A DNA stretch of 64,000 nucleotides from Jaltomata sinuosa (GCA_003996215.1 QJPP01000843.1:496001-560000), one strand, 5' to 3'. Positions 11,092 to 23,093 are shown, counted from the first letter of the stretch. The notes: generated by a model from the letters alone, not told the origin. A program made the numbers and translations.

Positions 11092-13635
11092 TGTTGTATT
11101 GAACCTCAAGGTCATTTTTTAATGCATTTTTTGTGTTTTGAGCTTTCCCACAATGGCAGCAGGTCATTTATGACTTGCCAGGACTGATGGTTCAGTTCCC
11201 GAGCAGTTTATTTGTGTTTTAAGCCCATTTCCCTATTTTTAAACTCTTAAAGTTGAAAGAGTTGACTTTGGTCAACATTCGGAGAATACAACCTTGGATG
11301 GAATTTTGTCAACACTATTAGCTCTGGAATGTTGACTTTGGGCTAGAGGGACCTTTGGCTCAGGTCCCAAGACTTTCGGACTCATTTTGGGCTATTGGGT
11401 TCCTTTTGGCAAAAAGTTTGTTTTTGGGCGTGGGGCCTACTTTTTGTTAAAACAATCTCTGTTGGGAATTTCATCAATCTTGTTGAGTGTGGACTGCCAT
11501 TTTTAGTTGGGTAGCATATTTGGCTTGTGTTCATGGGGTTTGGACTAATCCCCGAGGGTGTGATCGAAGAATTTTTTAGCTAAGTTTGGTAGTTGTTGCT
11601 GCTGGTTCTGGTATGGCACGGCTGTGGTGCCTTGTCTACACCTACGCTACCGCCCCTGCGGTCACCAACCACACCTGTGGAGTTAGGTAATGTCAACAGG
11701 AGGTGCCTCAACGCCATTTTTTCTGCCCCTGTGATACTGCCCTTGAGACTTATGCACCGCACCTGCGTCTATATTTTGTTTACCCTTGTGGTACTGTGAG
11801 ACCTTGTTGACTCTGGAATATAGAAGGTGGGATTTTGGGAATGTCCGCGAGTCCCGGGCATAGAATTATCCTTCTAGGCTGGTTATGCTTGCTGAGTAGC
11901 TATGGGCCTGTGCAGGGTCGATAGGTTGATTGTGAGCTGCTGGGTAGCTATTGTGTGTGATCATACCATTTCCATGCATATAAAGAGGTTTTATCCATGT
12001 TTTACTATGGTTTGGGCTTCGGGCCTACTGACACTATTTTCTAAACCCTGCATGGCCCCGGGGGCCTGTTTTTGATGGAAATGATTTGGAAATGGTTTGA
12101 TTTAACTTGTGAATATTCCTGGGTAAAAGAAAGTAAAATTATGATTTAAATCACCAGTTTTACGATTAACGCTAGACTCTGCAGGGCCGGGGTGCTAGTT
12201 GAGTTTTCTTGCTACTTGATATAATTTTAGCCTCGGTCGGACCGAGCACCTGAGATGACTTTCTACTGTTTAGACCCAGTTATGCCCGAGCACCCTTGAA
12301 GGGTTTTTTTGAGATATTTTCCTACTACTTTAGTCCTGGACAGGGTCTAGGCATGCATATTAGAGACTGGGTCTCTATCTTGAACCCGGACTTGCTTCCG
12401 GACGACATGTTTGATACTGAGTTTTAGTATGGGGTCTGGGACATCCATGGACCTTGCCATCCGGGCCAGGGGCTGCGGGCTGCGTGTGCCGGAGGAAGGG
12501 TATATGGTGGAGTAGAGGTATACGGGCAGTGTCCTTCCGTGGAACCTACCTGCTGGGCCGGATCGGCGCCGGAGGAGGTACATACAGAGATACCATTTCA
12601 CTTGAGATCTTCATGCATCATATCATTCATTGTTTGAGGCTCCACCCTTGTTTGTTGTTTGTTGATTGTACGCTCCGGTAGTATGGGATATCGTAGGGTT
12701 TGTTTTCACTTGTTTGTGTTCCTCGGTTGTATGGGCGGCAGGGGGACTGTAGGTAGAATTTTTCTATTTACTTACAGAATTGTTCCCTGTTACGGTTAAG
12801 TATGAAATTGGTTACTGCTAGATTGTTAGTTTCTGGATTTGAGATTGATATGATTAGTTGAGTTTGATTCATGTCTCTAAGCATGCCTATCATTACTCTT
12901 TCTCTCTTCTTCTTACACTTGAGGTTACCGGTGTACCGTCCATTTCGTAAACTTATTTTGTATACACTGTTATTGCAAGGACCCCAGGTGCGTTATTTCT
13001 TACTTCCACCTGTGCTATGGTGTGTATATTCTGCTTACTGGCCTCACTTGTGGTTCTGTTGAATTCCCTCTGGGCTAGTTCCTGTGTACCTTTCGTTGAT
13101 TTCTGTGACTGCTTGCTTCTATTATGTCTGTTACTACGCTTTTATCTTATATGTGCCTAGTCGGCCTATAATTCCTACTGGGTACCTTATGCTTCGCATT
13201 TGGTGCTCACCCTACCCCCCTGCATCTTTGGGTGCAGATCCTAGCATGGGCCATCGCCGTTAGATCGCTGTGATTCGTGCTTGGAGATTTGTTGGGGACT
13301 ACTTCAGACTGAGGGTGAGCTCTTGGCGATCGGAGCTTAGCTTTAGTTTATCTTTTGCTTCATGTACTCTATTACCATTCAGGGACATCTGTATATATTG
13401 TTTTGGATCGTTTGCACTCCATGTATGTAGTTTTGACTCTATACTATGATACCAGGTCTTGGGGTTTGGTTTAGTTTCCGCATATGTATATATATATATC
13501 CCTGTTATCTATTCTCTTCGTCTTGTTCCCTTATTTGTTAGATAGTAGCCCATTACTAACTGTCCTGGGCTACGGGGATTTGTTCACCTACCGGGGGTTG
13601 TAGGTGCCATCATGACCGAGAATCGAGTCGTGACA
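11092..13635 (+). repeat. 3' LTR of element B (2,544 bp, mosaic)
   Basis: Starts TGTTGTATTG after the polypurine tract and ends GTGACA at 13635. The 5' part (to about 11780) resembles the U3 of element C (TTTGGTCAACATTCGGAG, GGAATGTTGACTTTGGGCTA words). From about 11783 to the end it matches LTR A in inverted orientation. A cluster of short inverted repeats (GGCAC...GTGCC at 11615-11631, and CACCTGCGG-type words) lies at 11610-11765, just before a weak TATA-like TCTATATTTTG near 11768. Tandem TAGAC/CCGAGCACC repeats lie at 12170-12420. Confidence 0.85.
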
Positions 13636-13727
13636 CAATAAGCCATAAATGACTGGGGGCCACTACAGGCAAGCTCTAATAGTACAAAGAAGGCAAAAAT
13701 ACGTGAATGACTGAAAGGATCATTACA
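13636..13727 (-). repeat. Tip of a C-type LTR, minus orientation
   Basis: Read on the minus strand from 13727 it starts TGTAATGATCC and continues with the same blocks as the C LTR start (ACGTATTTTTGCCTTC, TAGAGCTTGCCTGTAGTGG, GTCATTTATGG). It is cut after 92 bp by the end of LTR B. It appears inserted in the RT region of element K. Confidence 0.75.
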
Positions 13728-13730
13728 TTA

Positions 13731-15840
13731 TTGAATGGAAACCACCCAAAAGTCTAACATAAATAAGAAGTTTCTTGGGCTTAGCAAGATACTATACAAG
13801 GTTTGTGAAAGGCTTCTCTATTATAGCTTTTCTTTTGAATAGACTTTTAAAGAAGGAAGTAAACTTTACTTGGGATGACAAATGCCAAGAGAGATTTGAA
13901 ACTCTCAAATCCTTGTTGACACAAACTCATATACTTACTCAACAAACTTAAGGAAAAGAATATGTGATATATAGTGATGCTTCTCATCGTGGTCTCAATT
14001 ATGTTCTTATGTAAGTAGGAAAAAATATTCCTTATGCATTTAAAAAATTGAAACTACATGAATTGAATTATCCTACTCACAATCTTTAACTTATTGCTAT
14101 AGTGTTTGCTTTGAAAATTTAGAGGCATTACTTATACGAAGAAAATTATCATATATTTACTGATTAAAAGAGCTTGACATACTTGGGTACTCAGAAAGAG
14201 ATGAACTTAAGATAACATCGATGGCTTGAACTCATCAAAGATTATGACTGCATAATTGACTATCATCCGGGTAAAGCCAATGTGGTTGTAGATGCCTTAA
14301 GTCCTAAATCCTTTGCAAGTTTATCTTTGAGTCCTTTGCCATTGCTTCTTAAGTTAAGAGCCATGAATTCTTGTCTTGTACTAAATTTTGTTGATTTGAT
14401 TGTTGCTAATGTTCCAGACAAGACAATATTACTTGAACAGGTAAAAGAAGCACAAAAATTAGTTAAGAAGCTGGCAATATTGACCAAAGAAGTTCAAAAC
14501 AGGGAAAATTTAATTTTACATTGAGGGATAATGGTGTCTTGTTGTATCAGAATAGGTTATGTGTTCTTAATAATGAAATTTCGAGGAGATAAATTTTGAA
14601 TGAAGCACATATTTCACCATATGCAATGCATCCTGGAGGTACTAAACCATACCGAACAATCAAAGAACTCTATTGGTGGAATGGTATGAAGAAATATATT
14701 GTAGAGTTTATTTCAAAATGCTTAGTTTGTCAAAAAATAAAGATATAGCATCACGTCCCAACTAGTTTACTAACTCCCTTGTTGATACCATAATGGAAAT
14801 AAGAGAAAATAACTACGGACTTTTTTTTTGTACATCCTCACACTCAAAAAAATCATGATGCAATTTTGGTTACTGTGGAAAGTCTAACAAAGAGTACTCA
14901 CTTCTTGTAAATCATCATTGATTACTCACTTGAACACTTATAAGAATTGTACATGAATGAGATTGTGAGACTATATGGGATTTGTGCTTCTATTTGTATC
15001 TGGATCGAGACTCGAGGTTTACATCAAGATTTTGGGAAAGCTTGCAGGATGTTTTGGGTACTAGTTTGAACTTTAGTACTTTTTTCTATCCCCAGACAAA
15101 TGGCCAGTTTGAAAGGGTAATACAAATTTTAAAAGATATGCTTTAAGACAACATTATTGAATCTAAGGGTAGTTGGAACAAACACTTGACTTTGATAGAA
15201 TTCGTGTATTATAATATCTACTAATCAAGTATTGGTATGCCTCCTTATGACCTTTTATATGGAAGGAAATGTTGAACTCCTCTTTGTTGGAGTGAGGTTA
15301 ATGAAAAGGAACTTATTGGCCCTGAAATTATGCAACAAACAGAAAAAAAGGTAAAAATAATCAAGGATTGTCTAAAAATTGCTTCAGATTGACAAAAGTG
15401 TTATGATGATCTTAAGAGGCTTAAGATTGAGCACCAAGTTGGCGATAAGGTATTATAAAAGTTTCTCCATGAAAGAACGTTATGAGATTTTGTTAAAAAG
15501 GGAAACTTAACCTATATAAATTAGCTTTTCCACCTGAGTTATACAAGATCCACAATATTTTTTATGTTTCTATTCTTAGAAGATATCACTCAGATCCATC
15601 TTATGTTCTCTCTGTTGAATCTATTGAGGCTAATCCTGACTTAAAATATGAAGAAGAAACTATCTAGATCTTGGCGCATGAAGTAAAATAACATTGAAAC
15701 AAAAGAATCCCCTTAGTGAAGGTACTTTGGAGAAATCATTCTCGCAAAGAAGCCATCTGGGAGCGAGAGGGGGATATGCAAACCAAATATCCACATTTAT
15801 TTTGGGACTAGTATCAGGTAAATTACCGGATGAAATTTCT
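13731..15840 (+). pseudogene. pol: RT end, RNase H and integrase of element K
   Basis: FLGLARYYTRFVKGFS (near 13771) is the RT connection. RNase H follows: VIYSDASHRGLNYVL near 13970, LKLHELNYPTHNL, IFTD near 14155, and DYHPGKANVVVDALS around 14260. The integrase zinc finger ends in CLVCQKIK near 14725. A frameshift lies near 14515. Core integrase blocks include DRDSRFTSRFWESL near 15005 (one catalytic Asp), FYPQTNGQFERV near 15090 and MPPYDLLYGRKC near 15240. The C-terminal part is very degraded. The sequence differs clearly from A/B/C/H, so K is a separate lineage of the same order. More than fifteen stops. Confidence 0.82.
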
Positions 15841-15842
15841 TT

Positions 15843-15856
15843 AAAGGGGAGAGAGT
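15843..15856 (+). other. Polypurine tract of element K
   Basis: AAAGGGGAGAGAG-type purine run immediately before the LTR start TGTAACACCC at 15857. Confidence 0.75.
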
Positions 15857-15889
15857 TGTAACACCCCCAAATATTTATATTAATATTCT
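15857..15889 (+). repeat. K 3' LTR, piece 1 (33 bp)
   Basis: Begins TGTAACACCC right after the polypurine tract and is cut by the 3' LTR of element D. Its last five bases, ATTCT (15885-15889), pair with ATTCG (26005-26009) on the far side of D as an imperfect target duplication. Confidence 0.72.
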
Positions 15890-18749
15890 TGTCACGCTCC
15901 AAACTCGAGGGAAGAGACTTGCACCAAATGCCAAAACATAGGCCAAAGAAGACACTGCTGAACTATTTGTCAATGGTGCATAGAAACCACACACAATCAA
16001 GAAAAAAATAAGTATATCTTGGCTTAAAAAATCATCCCTTGGATAGAAAGGCCCGTATCAATAGCTTTAGAAAGAAAACAGCTACACCCAACAGTTCGTA
16101 TAAAGAAATAAGAAGGTAGCACATAAGTCCTGTTTGGGCCATCAAGGCCGCCATGATATCTAGGAAAATAAATGCTATGCAGGCAATCAAGGCCACTATG
16201 ATCTCTATATAAAACTGAAAAACATGTATACACAATGTAAACTAGGCCAATAAGTCGCTAAATTGCCAACAAAACAACAACAAGGCCCAATTGGCCAACA
16301 ACTACAACTAATAAACATACAAGGCCAAAATGGCCACAATCTTAGCTATGCAACCCAACAGACTAGTCTGCAAGCTTCTATGAATATAATACTTTGTAGG
16401 ACAGGGCCCCAACCTACCCAATAACTATAAACAGCAAAAAGGCAAACCTTTGAGACTCTGGGGACCTCTATAAGGAAAGGAGTCCACCAACCCATTGAAT
16501 GCTCAGCTATGCTAATCGACAGGTCTGTCTAGTCATCGCTCAGGACCTACAGGCATGAATGTAGTACCCCCAGGAAATGAGGCATCAGTACAAAATAATA
16601 TACCGAGCATGAAAGGCAAACTGAAAATTGAAACTGAAGTGTAGGGATTGAACAAAAGGGCAGGAGTAAAATAAAAGTACAATAACTTACCTTCCTGCAA
16701 TAAGATACGATCTAAAGCACATAACAAACAATAACCTTACCTGTCCCCCATAAGCCTAGTAGATAGAAACAACTTACAATCGCCATAAGTTCTAGTAGGC
16801 GCAAACATTCACTAAATACCCATACTGACCCCTTGCCTTGACCCCAATGATAATCTCATCTGAACTGTCTGAATATATATGTGTCATGAATTAGTACAAC
16901 TCTGAGGCTCTATGGTACCATGTATGTGCTTCCCCATAGATACAGCCTACCCATCCTGTAGGTACGGTCCACCCGGCCTGAAGGCACGGTAATGTAATAT
17001 AACTACTGCTCCATAAGTATAGCCTGCCCATCCCATAGGTACGGTCTGTCTGGTCCGAAGGCACGATAATATAATGTAAATGCTGCCTAATAGGTACAAC
17101 CTACCCGTCTCATATGTACGGTCTACCTGACCCAAAGGCATGGTAATAGTAACCAGAATATAGGCTCTAAAACCCTGTAGTGTCAGTGTTTGCTGAGGCC
17201 AAAACAAGCTCATTGGAGGCAACAAGATGATGTAATCAACATAATAACATCATGTAATCATAGGTGACCTCAATACAATAATACATGCTTTTCTAGGCTG
17301 CTAGGTAAGGAATAGAGTGCTACTAATAGTCGCTATATCATGCTGTGGGGAAAAACTCAATACTATAAGGCCACCAGTCGAATAGCAATGTTACACATGC
17401 TATACAAGCTTTCACCTTAAAGTTCATGTAAGAAAGTTAAAAGGAAGCCATAACATATGTTTTAACCGAGGCCCTAAAAGTGTTGCTATGAATCTTGGCC
17501 AAGCAAATGTATGGCAAAAAATGTGAGAATCAATAAGGCTGCAAGACGAGCCATAACCAATCGATAAGGCATAAATGTCACACTCGTGACTATCCAAGTC
17601 CAAATCATAAAATGAGACTACTAAAAATAACAAACATCAGCTAAATCCAACAACAACATGATAACCACATCTCGAAGAAGCGACAAGCTCCTGAGGCACT
17701 ATTTCAAGGTGTACTTCACGTTGTTCAATCTAATAACTATGTATGTGACCCCAATAAGAATCACACAAACTCCCCAATCCCTCCAGAACCTAACCACCGT
17801 CAGTACACCACAACAATAACCAACATAATAAGATAAAGGGGTTTTCCAAAGCAACAATATCCAAAACACCACTTTGTGGCTTGGCAAGCTGTAAAAGTGA
17901 TACTAGAATATGTGATTACGAAGGAGGGTCATAGAGGAGAGATTTTCTTGACTAAAATATTCAATATCACAAGCTAAACAACCTGAATCCTTTCAAGAAC
18001 ACCAAAAATATCCAATGCCCACAAGAAACTACTACAAGTTATCGGAAAATACAACTTTTCGTGACTAGAAGCTTAGAATCTCGATTTAACAAATAGATAA
18101 GTGTATGAGATTCTTACCTTGCTAATATATATCCATAGATACTTCCAAATACTCAATAAACACCTGATACTTTGCTTCTAGACACCCATAGTGATACGCC
18201 ATGAAATTGATGGGGCAAACTATACCAAAATTACGAGCTCTCGACGTAGAGTAACTTTCGTTAAACTTCCGAGTTGAGAACCCTAACACTCATGGAGTCT
18301 TTGGGGAATTATTATCTGATTTTTGGTGGGTTTTAGCCTGATCTTATGAAGAAAATAACGAAGGTTTGGTGGTGTTTTATAAAGAACCACCGACCTTGGG
18401 GCTAGGGTGACCCGCGTAGATGTGCCTGCTTGCACAATCTTATGAAAACGTGAATATCTCTCTATTCTTAAGTCGTATAATTAAGCGGTTTAGTGCATTG
18501 AAAACTAGATTTGTAGACCTTCAATTTTTTATATTGGGTGCCCACTAACTCTTTATAGATTGGAAAAAAAAACCAAACTTATTTAACTTAAATTCTAAGA
18601 GAATTCCTTAACTTGCTTGACTTCAAATCTTAACATACAACCATTATGCAATTAAAATACCTCATAAACATACAACCAAACACATTAAGCTCTTAGTCCT
18701 ATTCCAAAAGTATGAGTTAGTCTAACGTTTGAATAAGCGGGGTGTTACA
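15890..18749 (-). repeat. 3' LTR of element D (2,860 bp)
   Basis: Minus-strand ends are TGTAACACCCC (at 18749) and the complement of TGTCACGCTCC (at 15890). It contains the three 77-bp tandem units at 16932-17160. A probable TATA box reads TTTATAAAAC on the minus strand near 18375-18384. A GTAAG splice-donor-like site lies near 18117. A motif shared with other LTR families is at 18497-18530. No gene is supported inside. Confidence 0.87.
16932..17160. repeat. Three tandem 77-bp units in D 3' LTR
   Basis: Units start at 16932, 17009 and 17086. Each has CCATAGGTAC, then CCTGCCCAT, then GGTACGGTC, then GAAGGCACG and an AT-rich tail. The same array sits in the 5' LTR at 24131-24355. The minus-strand open frames here are by-products of the repeat. 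Confidence 0.9.
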
Positions 18750-18767
18750 TCCTTTCCCCCTTAGGAA
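18750..18767 (-). other. Polypurine tract of element D
   Basis: Minus-strand CCTAAGGGGGAAAGG directly before the LTR start. Confidence 0.8.
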
Positions 18768-18769
18768 CA

Positions 18770-20240
18770 TTTGTCCTCGAATGATGATAATGTACGTGGC
18801 ATTATAGGAAACAACACAAGAACTCATTTAGTACATAAGTAACGTACCTCATGTACTCAAATGTGGGTTTACTATCTGCCTATTCTAAACATCATATAAA
18901 GGAGTGAACAAGTGGGCATATTTGGACTTCATGTCCTCTTTAGCATCCCATGTCATCTCCTCGACATTACAGTTCTGCTACACACTTTTAGTGAAGCTAT
19001 ATCCTTATTCCGCAATCTCCTAATCTGGAGGCCTACTATAGCAATAGGGACTTCTTCATAAGATAGATCCTTTGAAATCTATATATCTGTTATCGGTACT
19101 AATGTGCTGGATCTCCGGTACACTTCCTAACATAGAAACAGGAAAGGCTAGATGCAATGCCTCTAATTCTGGAGGCAACTCTAGCTGGTAAGTAACTCTC
19201 CCTACCCATTGCACAATATGGTAAGGTCCAATATATTGAGGGATCAACTTTCCCTTCCAGCCATATTATATAATGCCTTTCATCCGTGAAACCTTCAAAA
19301 ATTCCTAATCTTTAATGTTGAACTCTATGTCCCATCGCCTAACATATAAATATGATTCTTGGTAGCTTTGAGATGTCAACAACTGGTCTCTAATCAGCTT
19401 AACCTTTTCCATGGTCTGCTACATTATGTCAAGTTTAAGAAACCTAAATCATGAACCTCAAATAAACAAGAAAGGGATCGACATTTTTGCCAACATAAAG
19501 CCTTGTACAGTGACATACAAATGCTCGAATGACTGCTGTTATAATAGGCAAACTCAATATGTGACAAATGATCATCCTAGTTCCCTCTAAAATCTAGCAC
19601 GCATGCCCGTAATATATCTTTAAGTGTCTAGATCATACGTTAAGATTGTCCATGGATATATGAATAAAAAGTTGAACTAAGCTTAACTTGAGTCTTCAAA
19701 TCTTTCTGGAATGATCTTTAGAATTGTTGTAAACCGTGCCCTTCTATTTGAAGTAACTGATACTTGGACACCACGAAGTCTGACTATATCTCTAATGTAC
19801 AACTCAACATAATCTTTAGCTAATAATGTGGTAGTGACTAGCAAGAAATAGGTTGATTTTTTTAGAATCAAACTTCCATCGCGAACGAGGCAAACCTGTG
19901 ACAAAAATCCATATTTTTTGCCACCCACTTGGACAATGGAATTGCTTTCTCCTAAATTAGCCCACTGGGCTTCTAATGTCTACCTTTACCTACTGATAAT
20001 TTGGGCACTGTGCCACAAACTCAGCTTTGCCCCTCTTCATTCTCAGCCAGCAATAAATCTCTTTAATATCATAATATATTTTCCTGGATCCTGGGTCAAT
20101 AGATTAACGAGAATGGTGTATCCCTTCCATAATATGCTGTCAATGCCCTATAATATCTGGAACACATAACTAATCATTGAATTTGAGGACTCCATATTTT
20201 TCTATATCGAAGGTTAATGGCTCTCACTACTAATCCTTCC
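18770..20240 (-). pseudogene. pol: Integrase with chromodomain of element D
   Basis: Minus-strand translation gives part of the DDE core at 19683-19928 (YFLLVTTTLLAKDYVELYI, RDIVRLRGVQVSV, then SNRRARF where a catalytic Asp is expected at the Asn). The GPF/Y module IGPYHIVQWVGRVTYQLELP is at 19180-19240. A chromodomain start, VPIAIVGLQIRRLRNKDIAS, is near 19000-19065. The remainder is broken by stops and shifts, and the zinc finger is not clear. The Asp to Asn change alone would inactivate strand transfer. Confidence 0.8.
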
Positions 20241-20242
20241 CT

Positions 20243-20760
20243 CTACGCTTCTCTTATATTGGGATTATCGTATTGTCGTGCCTTCACCTTCAAAATTAGA
20301 GATGATATGGTTGTGTCCTGAACTGTGACCCCAATATTATGGGAGTTTAATAATCTAAACCCCCAACTAGCTAACTGATGGAGCTCTTGGGTTATCTCCC
20401 ACTTCTCAGCTCCCAAATATGGTAGACTGCCCATAGACTTAAGAGTGAGGGCATCCTCTACTATATTGGCTTTCCCTGGATGATACAAGATACCCGCATC
20501 ATATCTTTCAGCAAGTCAAGCCATCTGTGCTATCACAAGTTCAACTCTTTTTGTCTAATAATATATTGGAGGCTCTTATGACCTATATAAATATCAACAT
20601 CAATACCATACAAGTATTGCCTCTAAAAAATTAGGGCATGAATAAATGCAGCCAACTACAAATCATTTTTCGGGTAGTTCTTCTCATCCTTCTTTAACTG
20701 TATAGAAGCATAAGAAATTACCTTTCCGTGTTCCATCAAAAAACCAACCTAACACTTGAA
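20243..20760 (-). pseudogene. pol: RNase H of element D
   Basis: Minus-strand 20488-20243 reads YHPGKANIVEDALTLKSMGS, the conserved end of RNase H, with Glu where Ala is usual. Upstream (20500-20760) are degraded RNase H blocks with several stops. Confidence 0.78.
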
Positions 20761-21640
20761 GTATCAGAATATATTCCATAGCCCTTTGGACCTTCTGGTG
20801 AGGTCAGAACAGGTACTGAAGTCAATCTATCTTTCATCTCTTGGAAACTCCACTCGTAGGCTGTTGTCCACTGAAACTTAGTTGCTTTTTGAGTCAATTT
20901 TGTCAAAGCTGCTAAAAGTGAAAAAAATCCTTCCACAAACCTTCTTGAATACCCTGATATCCCCAGAACGCTACAAACTTATGTTGGGGTCATGGGTCTA
21001 GGCCAAGTCTTCACAACCTCAATCTTTTGTAAGTCAACCTGAATACCAACATCTGATATAATAAGGACCAAAAGGCCATATAATGCAACAAGAACTCACA
21101 CTTTTGGAGCTTAGCATACAACCTCTAATCTCAGAGTACCTGAAGAACTGCTTGAGCGTGGTCTCTATGGTCGGTCTCTGAACAAGATACACCAGAATAT
21201 AGTCAATAAGCACAATGAAAACAAGCCTAAGAATGACATGAAGATATTATTCATCAGGTCCATAAATACTGCTGGGGCATTCGTCAACCCAAAAGACATC
21301 ACAAGAAACTCAAAATGGCCATATCTGATCCTGAAGGTTGTCTTTGGAATATCACTCTATTAAACAAGTACATGGTGGTACCCTAAATGTAAATCAATCT
21401 TTGAGAAGCATCGGGCATCATATAATTGGTAAAAACAATCACCCATCAATCCTTGGTAGTGGATATTTGTTCTTTATAGTTACCTTATTTAGTTTTTGAT
21501 AAACTATACACTTCTACAATGAGTCAACCTTCTTTCACACAAATAACATTGGTGCACCCCACAACGACGCACAAGGCCTGATGAAGCCCTTATCTAATAA
21601 ATCTTTTAGTAGTTCATTCAATTCATTCAATTCTGTTAGT
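20761..21640 (-). pseudogene. pol: Reverse transcriptase of element D
   Basis: The thumb/connection block is at 20736-20936 (FQWTTAYEWSFQEMKDRLTS, VLTSPEGPKGYGIYSD leading into RNase H). GHFEFLVMSFGLTNAPAVF is near 21275-21335. The catalytic motif near 21190-21215 reads LIDYILVY, with the second aspartate replaced by Tyr. Frameshifts separate these blocks. The upstream fingers region (to about 21640) is only weakly readable. The enzyme is inactive. Confidence 0.8.
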
Positions 21641-22381
21641 ACCATTCTATATGGGGGAATTGATATCGGCTGGACATGTGGTAATGTATCAGTAGAAAAA
21701 TCAATCTCCCATTTTTAGGGAATACTAGGAATCTTGTCTGGAAACGAATCTAGAAAGTCATTAACTACTAGAATAAACTGAATAGTTTATGGGTTAGCAT
21801 CAATATCTTAAACTCAGACAGTATGGTAAATGCAACATTTAGCGATCATTTTCCTTGCATGATGATAGGAAATAGACTTGATTTTTGGTGTCGTCGCATT
21901 ATCCTTCAACTCAAGAGCTACTTCCTCTAGAACATGGAATCTAACAGTCTTCGCTTGGTAGTCAACATTGGCATAACAAGATGACAGTCAATCCATGCCC
22001 ATAATAATATCAATGTCAAGCATTTCTAACTCTATCAGGTCTGCAAAGGTTTGACAACCAACTATGTCAACCCTACAACCTCGATAATCCCTCCTAGTAA
22101 TAGAGTCTCAAAAAGGTGTAGACACAACAAAAGGGTCACTGCAATGGGTCTGGTACTATACACAAATTTACAACAATAAATGGGGTAACATACGATAATA
22201 TGGATCTTGGATCTATCCAAACATAAACATAATGGGAGAAACTACCCAATATACCTATCACAACATCAGGCAAAACTATGAATCCTGATAACCTGTAGTG
22301 CATATGCGTAGTTCTGGCCACTGCCAGAACTGGATGCTCCCTCTTGGCGTCAACCTCTACCTGATAAAATTTGGGAACCAC
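21641..22381 (-). pseudogene. pol: Aspartic protease region of element D
   Basis: The open run 22381-22136 on the minus strand holds WIDPRSILSYVTPFIVV, a retropepsin active-site region. The usual D-x-G triad has become D-P-R, a single G to A change from glycine. Downstream to 21641 is the broken protease-RT linker. The family role is gag-pol processing; this copy could not cleave. Confidence 0.75.
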
Positions 22382-23060
22382 GCTCTACATGATATACTAA
22401 GGAAGTTGATCCTATTGCTAATTTGTCTATCTTTACTGAACCTTGTTGGTCCCTAAATGGAAAATATCTTGTATATGATCATCTTAGCCACAAAAATAGC
22501 ATGTTGTGGACTCCTGATGGCATTTACTAACATGTGTTTATTTCATGTATCCCAATGTGGCACAAATGATACAAAACTGCTCTGGGACCCTATGCTGCTA
22601 TAAGCCTGATGCTCGTGAGCTCTCACCCAAACTTGACCACCCCCGGTGATCAAACCTGATACCCTAGGACATCTATTGTGGGGGTGTAGGTGGTTTCCCT
22701 AAATCCCTATGTTTGGAGCAACCATGGGACTCTGTCTAAACCTCGTGGGCCTAGCCCTCTTTTGCTACCCTCTCTAGACTCCCTCAGTCGTATACTTCTG
22801 ATTTTGAAGCACCTCTATTTCCTGTGCAGCAGCATGAATCCACGAGATATACATATTGTCATTATACGCTATTTGAATACAAGCCCAATAAAAATCGTAT
22901 GTCAGAGAACTCAACCCTTATAACTCAGTACTATTGCACGATTTGAACAAGAAAAAGGGTAAAATTCCTGAATAATGTCTATAGCTTCCTGCTTATAAAA
23001 TATGGTGCACAACACACTTATAACAAGACTCTACTAGACATGGCTTGCAGACTCCCTAGG
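22382..23060 (-). pseudogene. gag: gag remnant of element D (capsid core deleted)
   Basis: A zinc knuckle can be read on the minus strand near 22460-22505 (CYFCG, stop, DDHIQD): the C-x2-C-x4-H part is present but the last cysteine is lost. Upstream to 23060 is the Gly/Arg-rich tail and leader. I cannot find the gag core blocks seen in B or I, which should occupy about 700 bp, so the core has been deleted. Confidence 0.6.
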
Positions 23061-23080
23061 ATAGAACATTGCTCTAATAC

Positions 23081-23093
23081 TAAGTTTGTCACG
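23081..23093 (-). other. Primer-binding site of element D (degenerate tRNA-iMet type)
   Basis: Minus-strand TTAGTATTAGAGC just inside the 5' LTR, differing from the initiator tRNA site at two bases. Confidence 0.7.

Larger units (their letters stand above)
5905..13635 (+). mobile_element. Element B: Ty3/gypsy chromovirus-like retrotransposon lacking its 5' LTR
   Basis: Order on the plus strand: leader (5905-6081, similar to the leader of C at 31070-31230), gag, protease, RT, RNase H, integrase with chromodomain, polypurine tract, 3' LTR. The single-frame gag-pol order with integrase last and a chromodomain places it in Ty3/gypsy chromoviruses (Tekay/Del-like by long LTR and primer type in its relatives). 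The 5' LTR and primer site are absent; the leader abuts unrelated DNA. Many stop codons are present in every domain. Confidence 0.88.

Noticed and set aside
13636..13640. CAATA after LTR B equal to CAATA after LTR K (39329-39333), as if both marked one target duplication.
   Set aside because: The bases at 13636 belong to the tip of a C-type LTR, as alignment with C shows. The match is chance.
16947..17225. 92-codon minus-strand frame rich in Gly, Tyr and Pro in the D LTR.
   Set aside because: It is the translation of the 77-bp tandem array; the other LTR gives a different truncated version.
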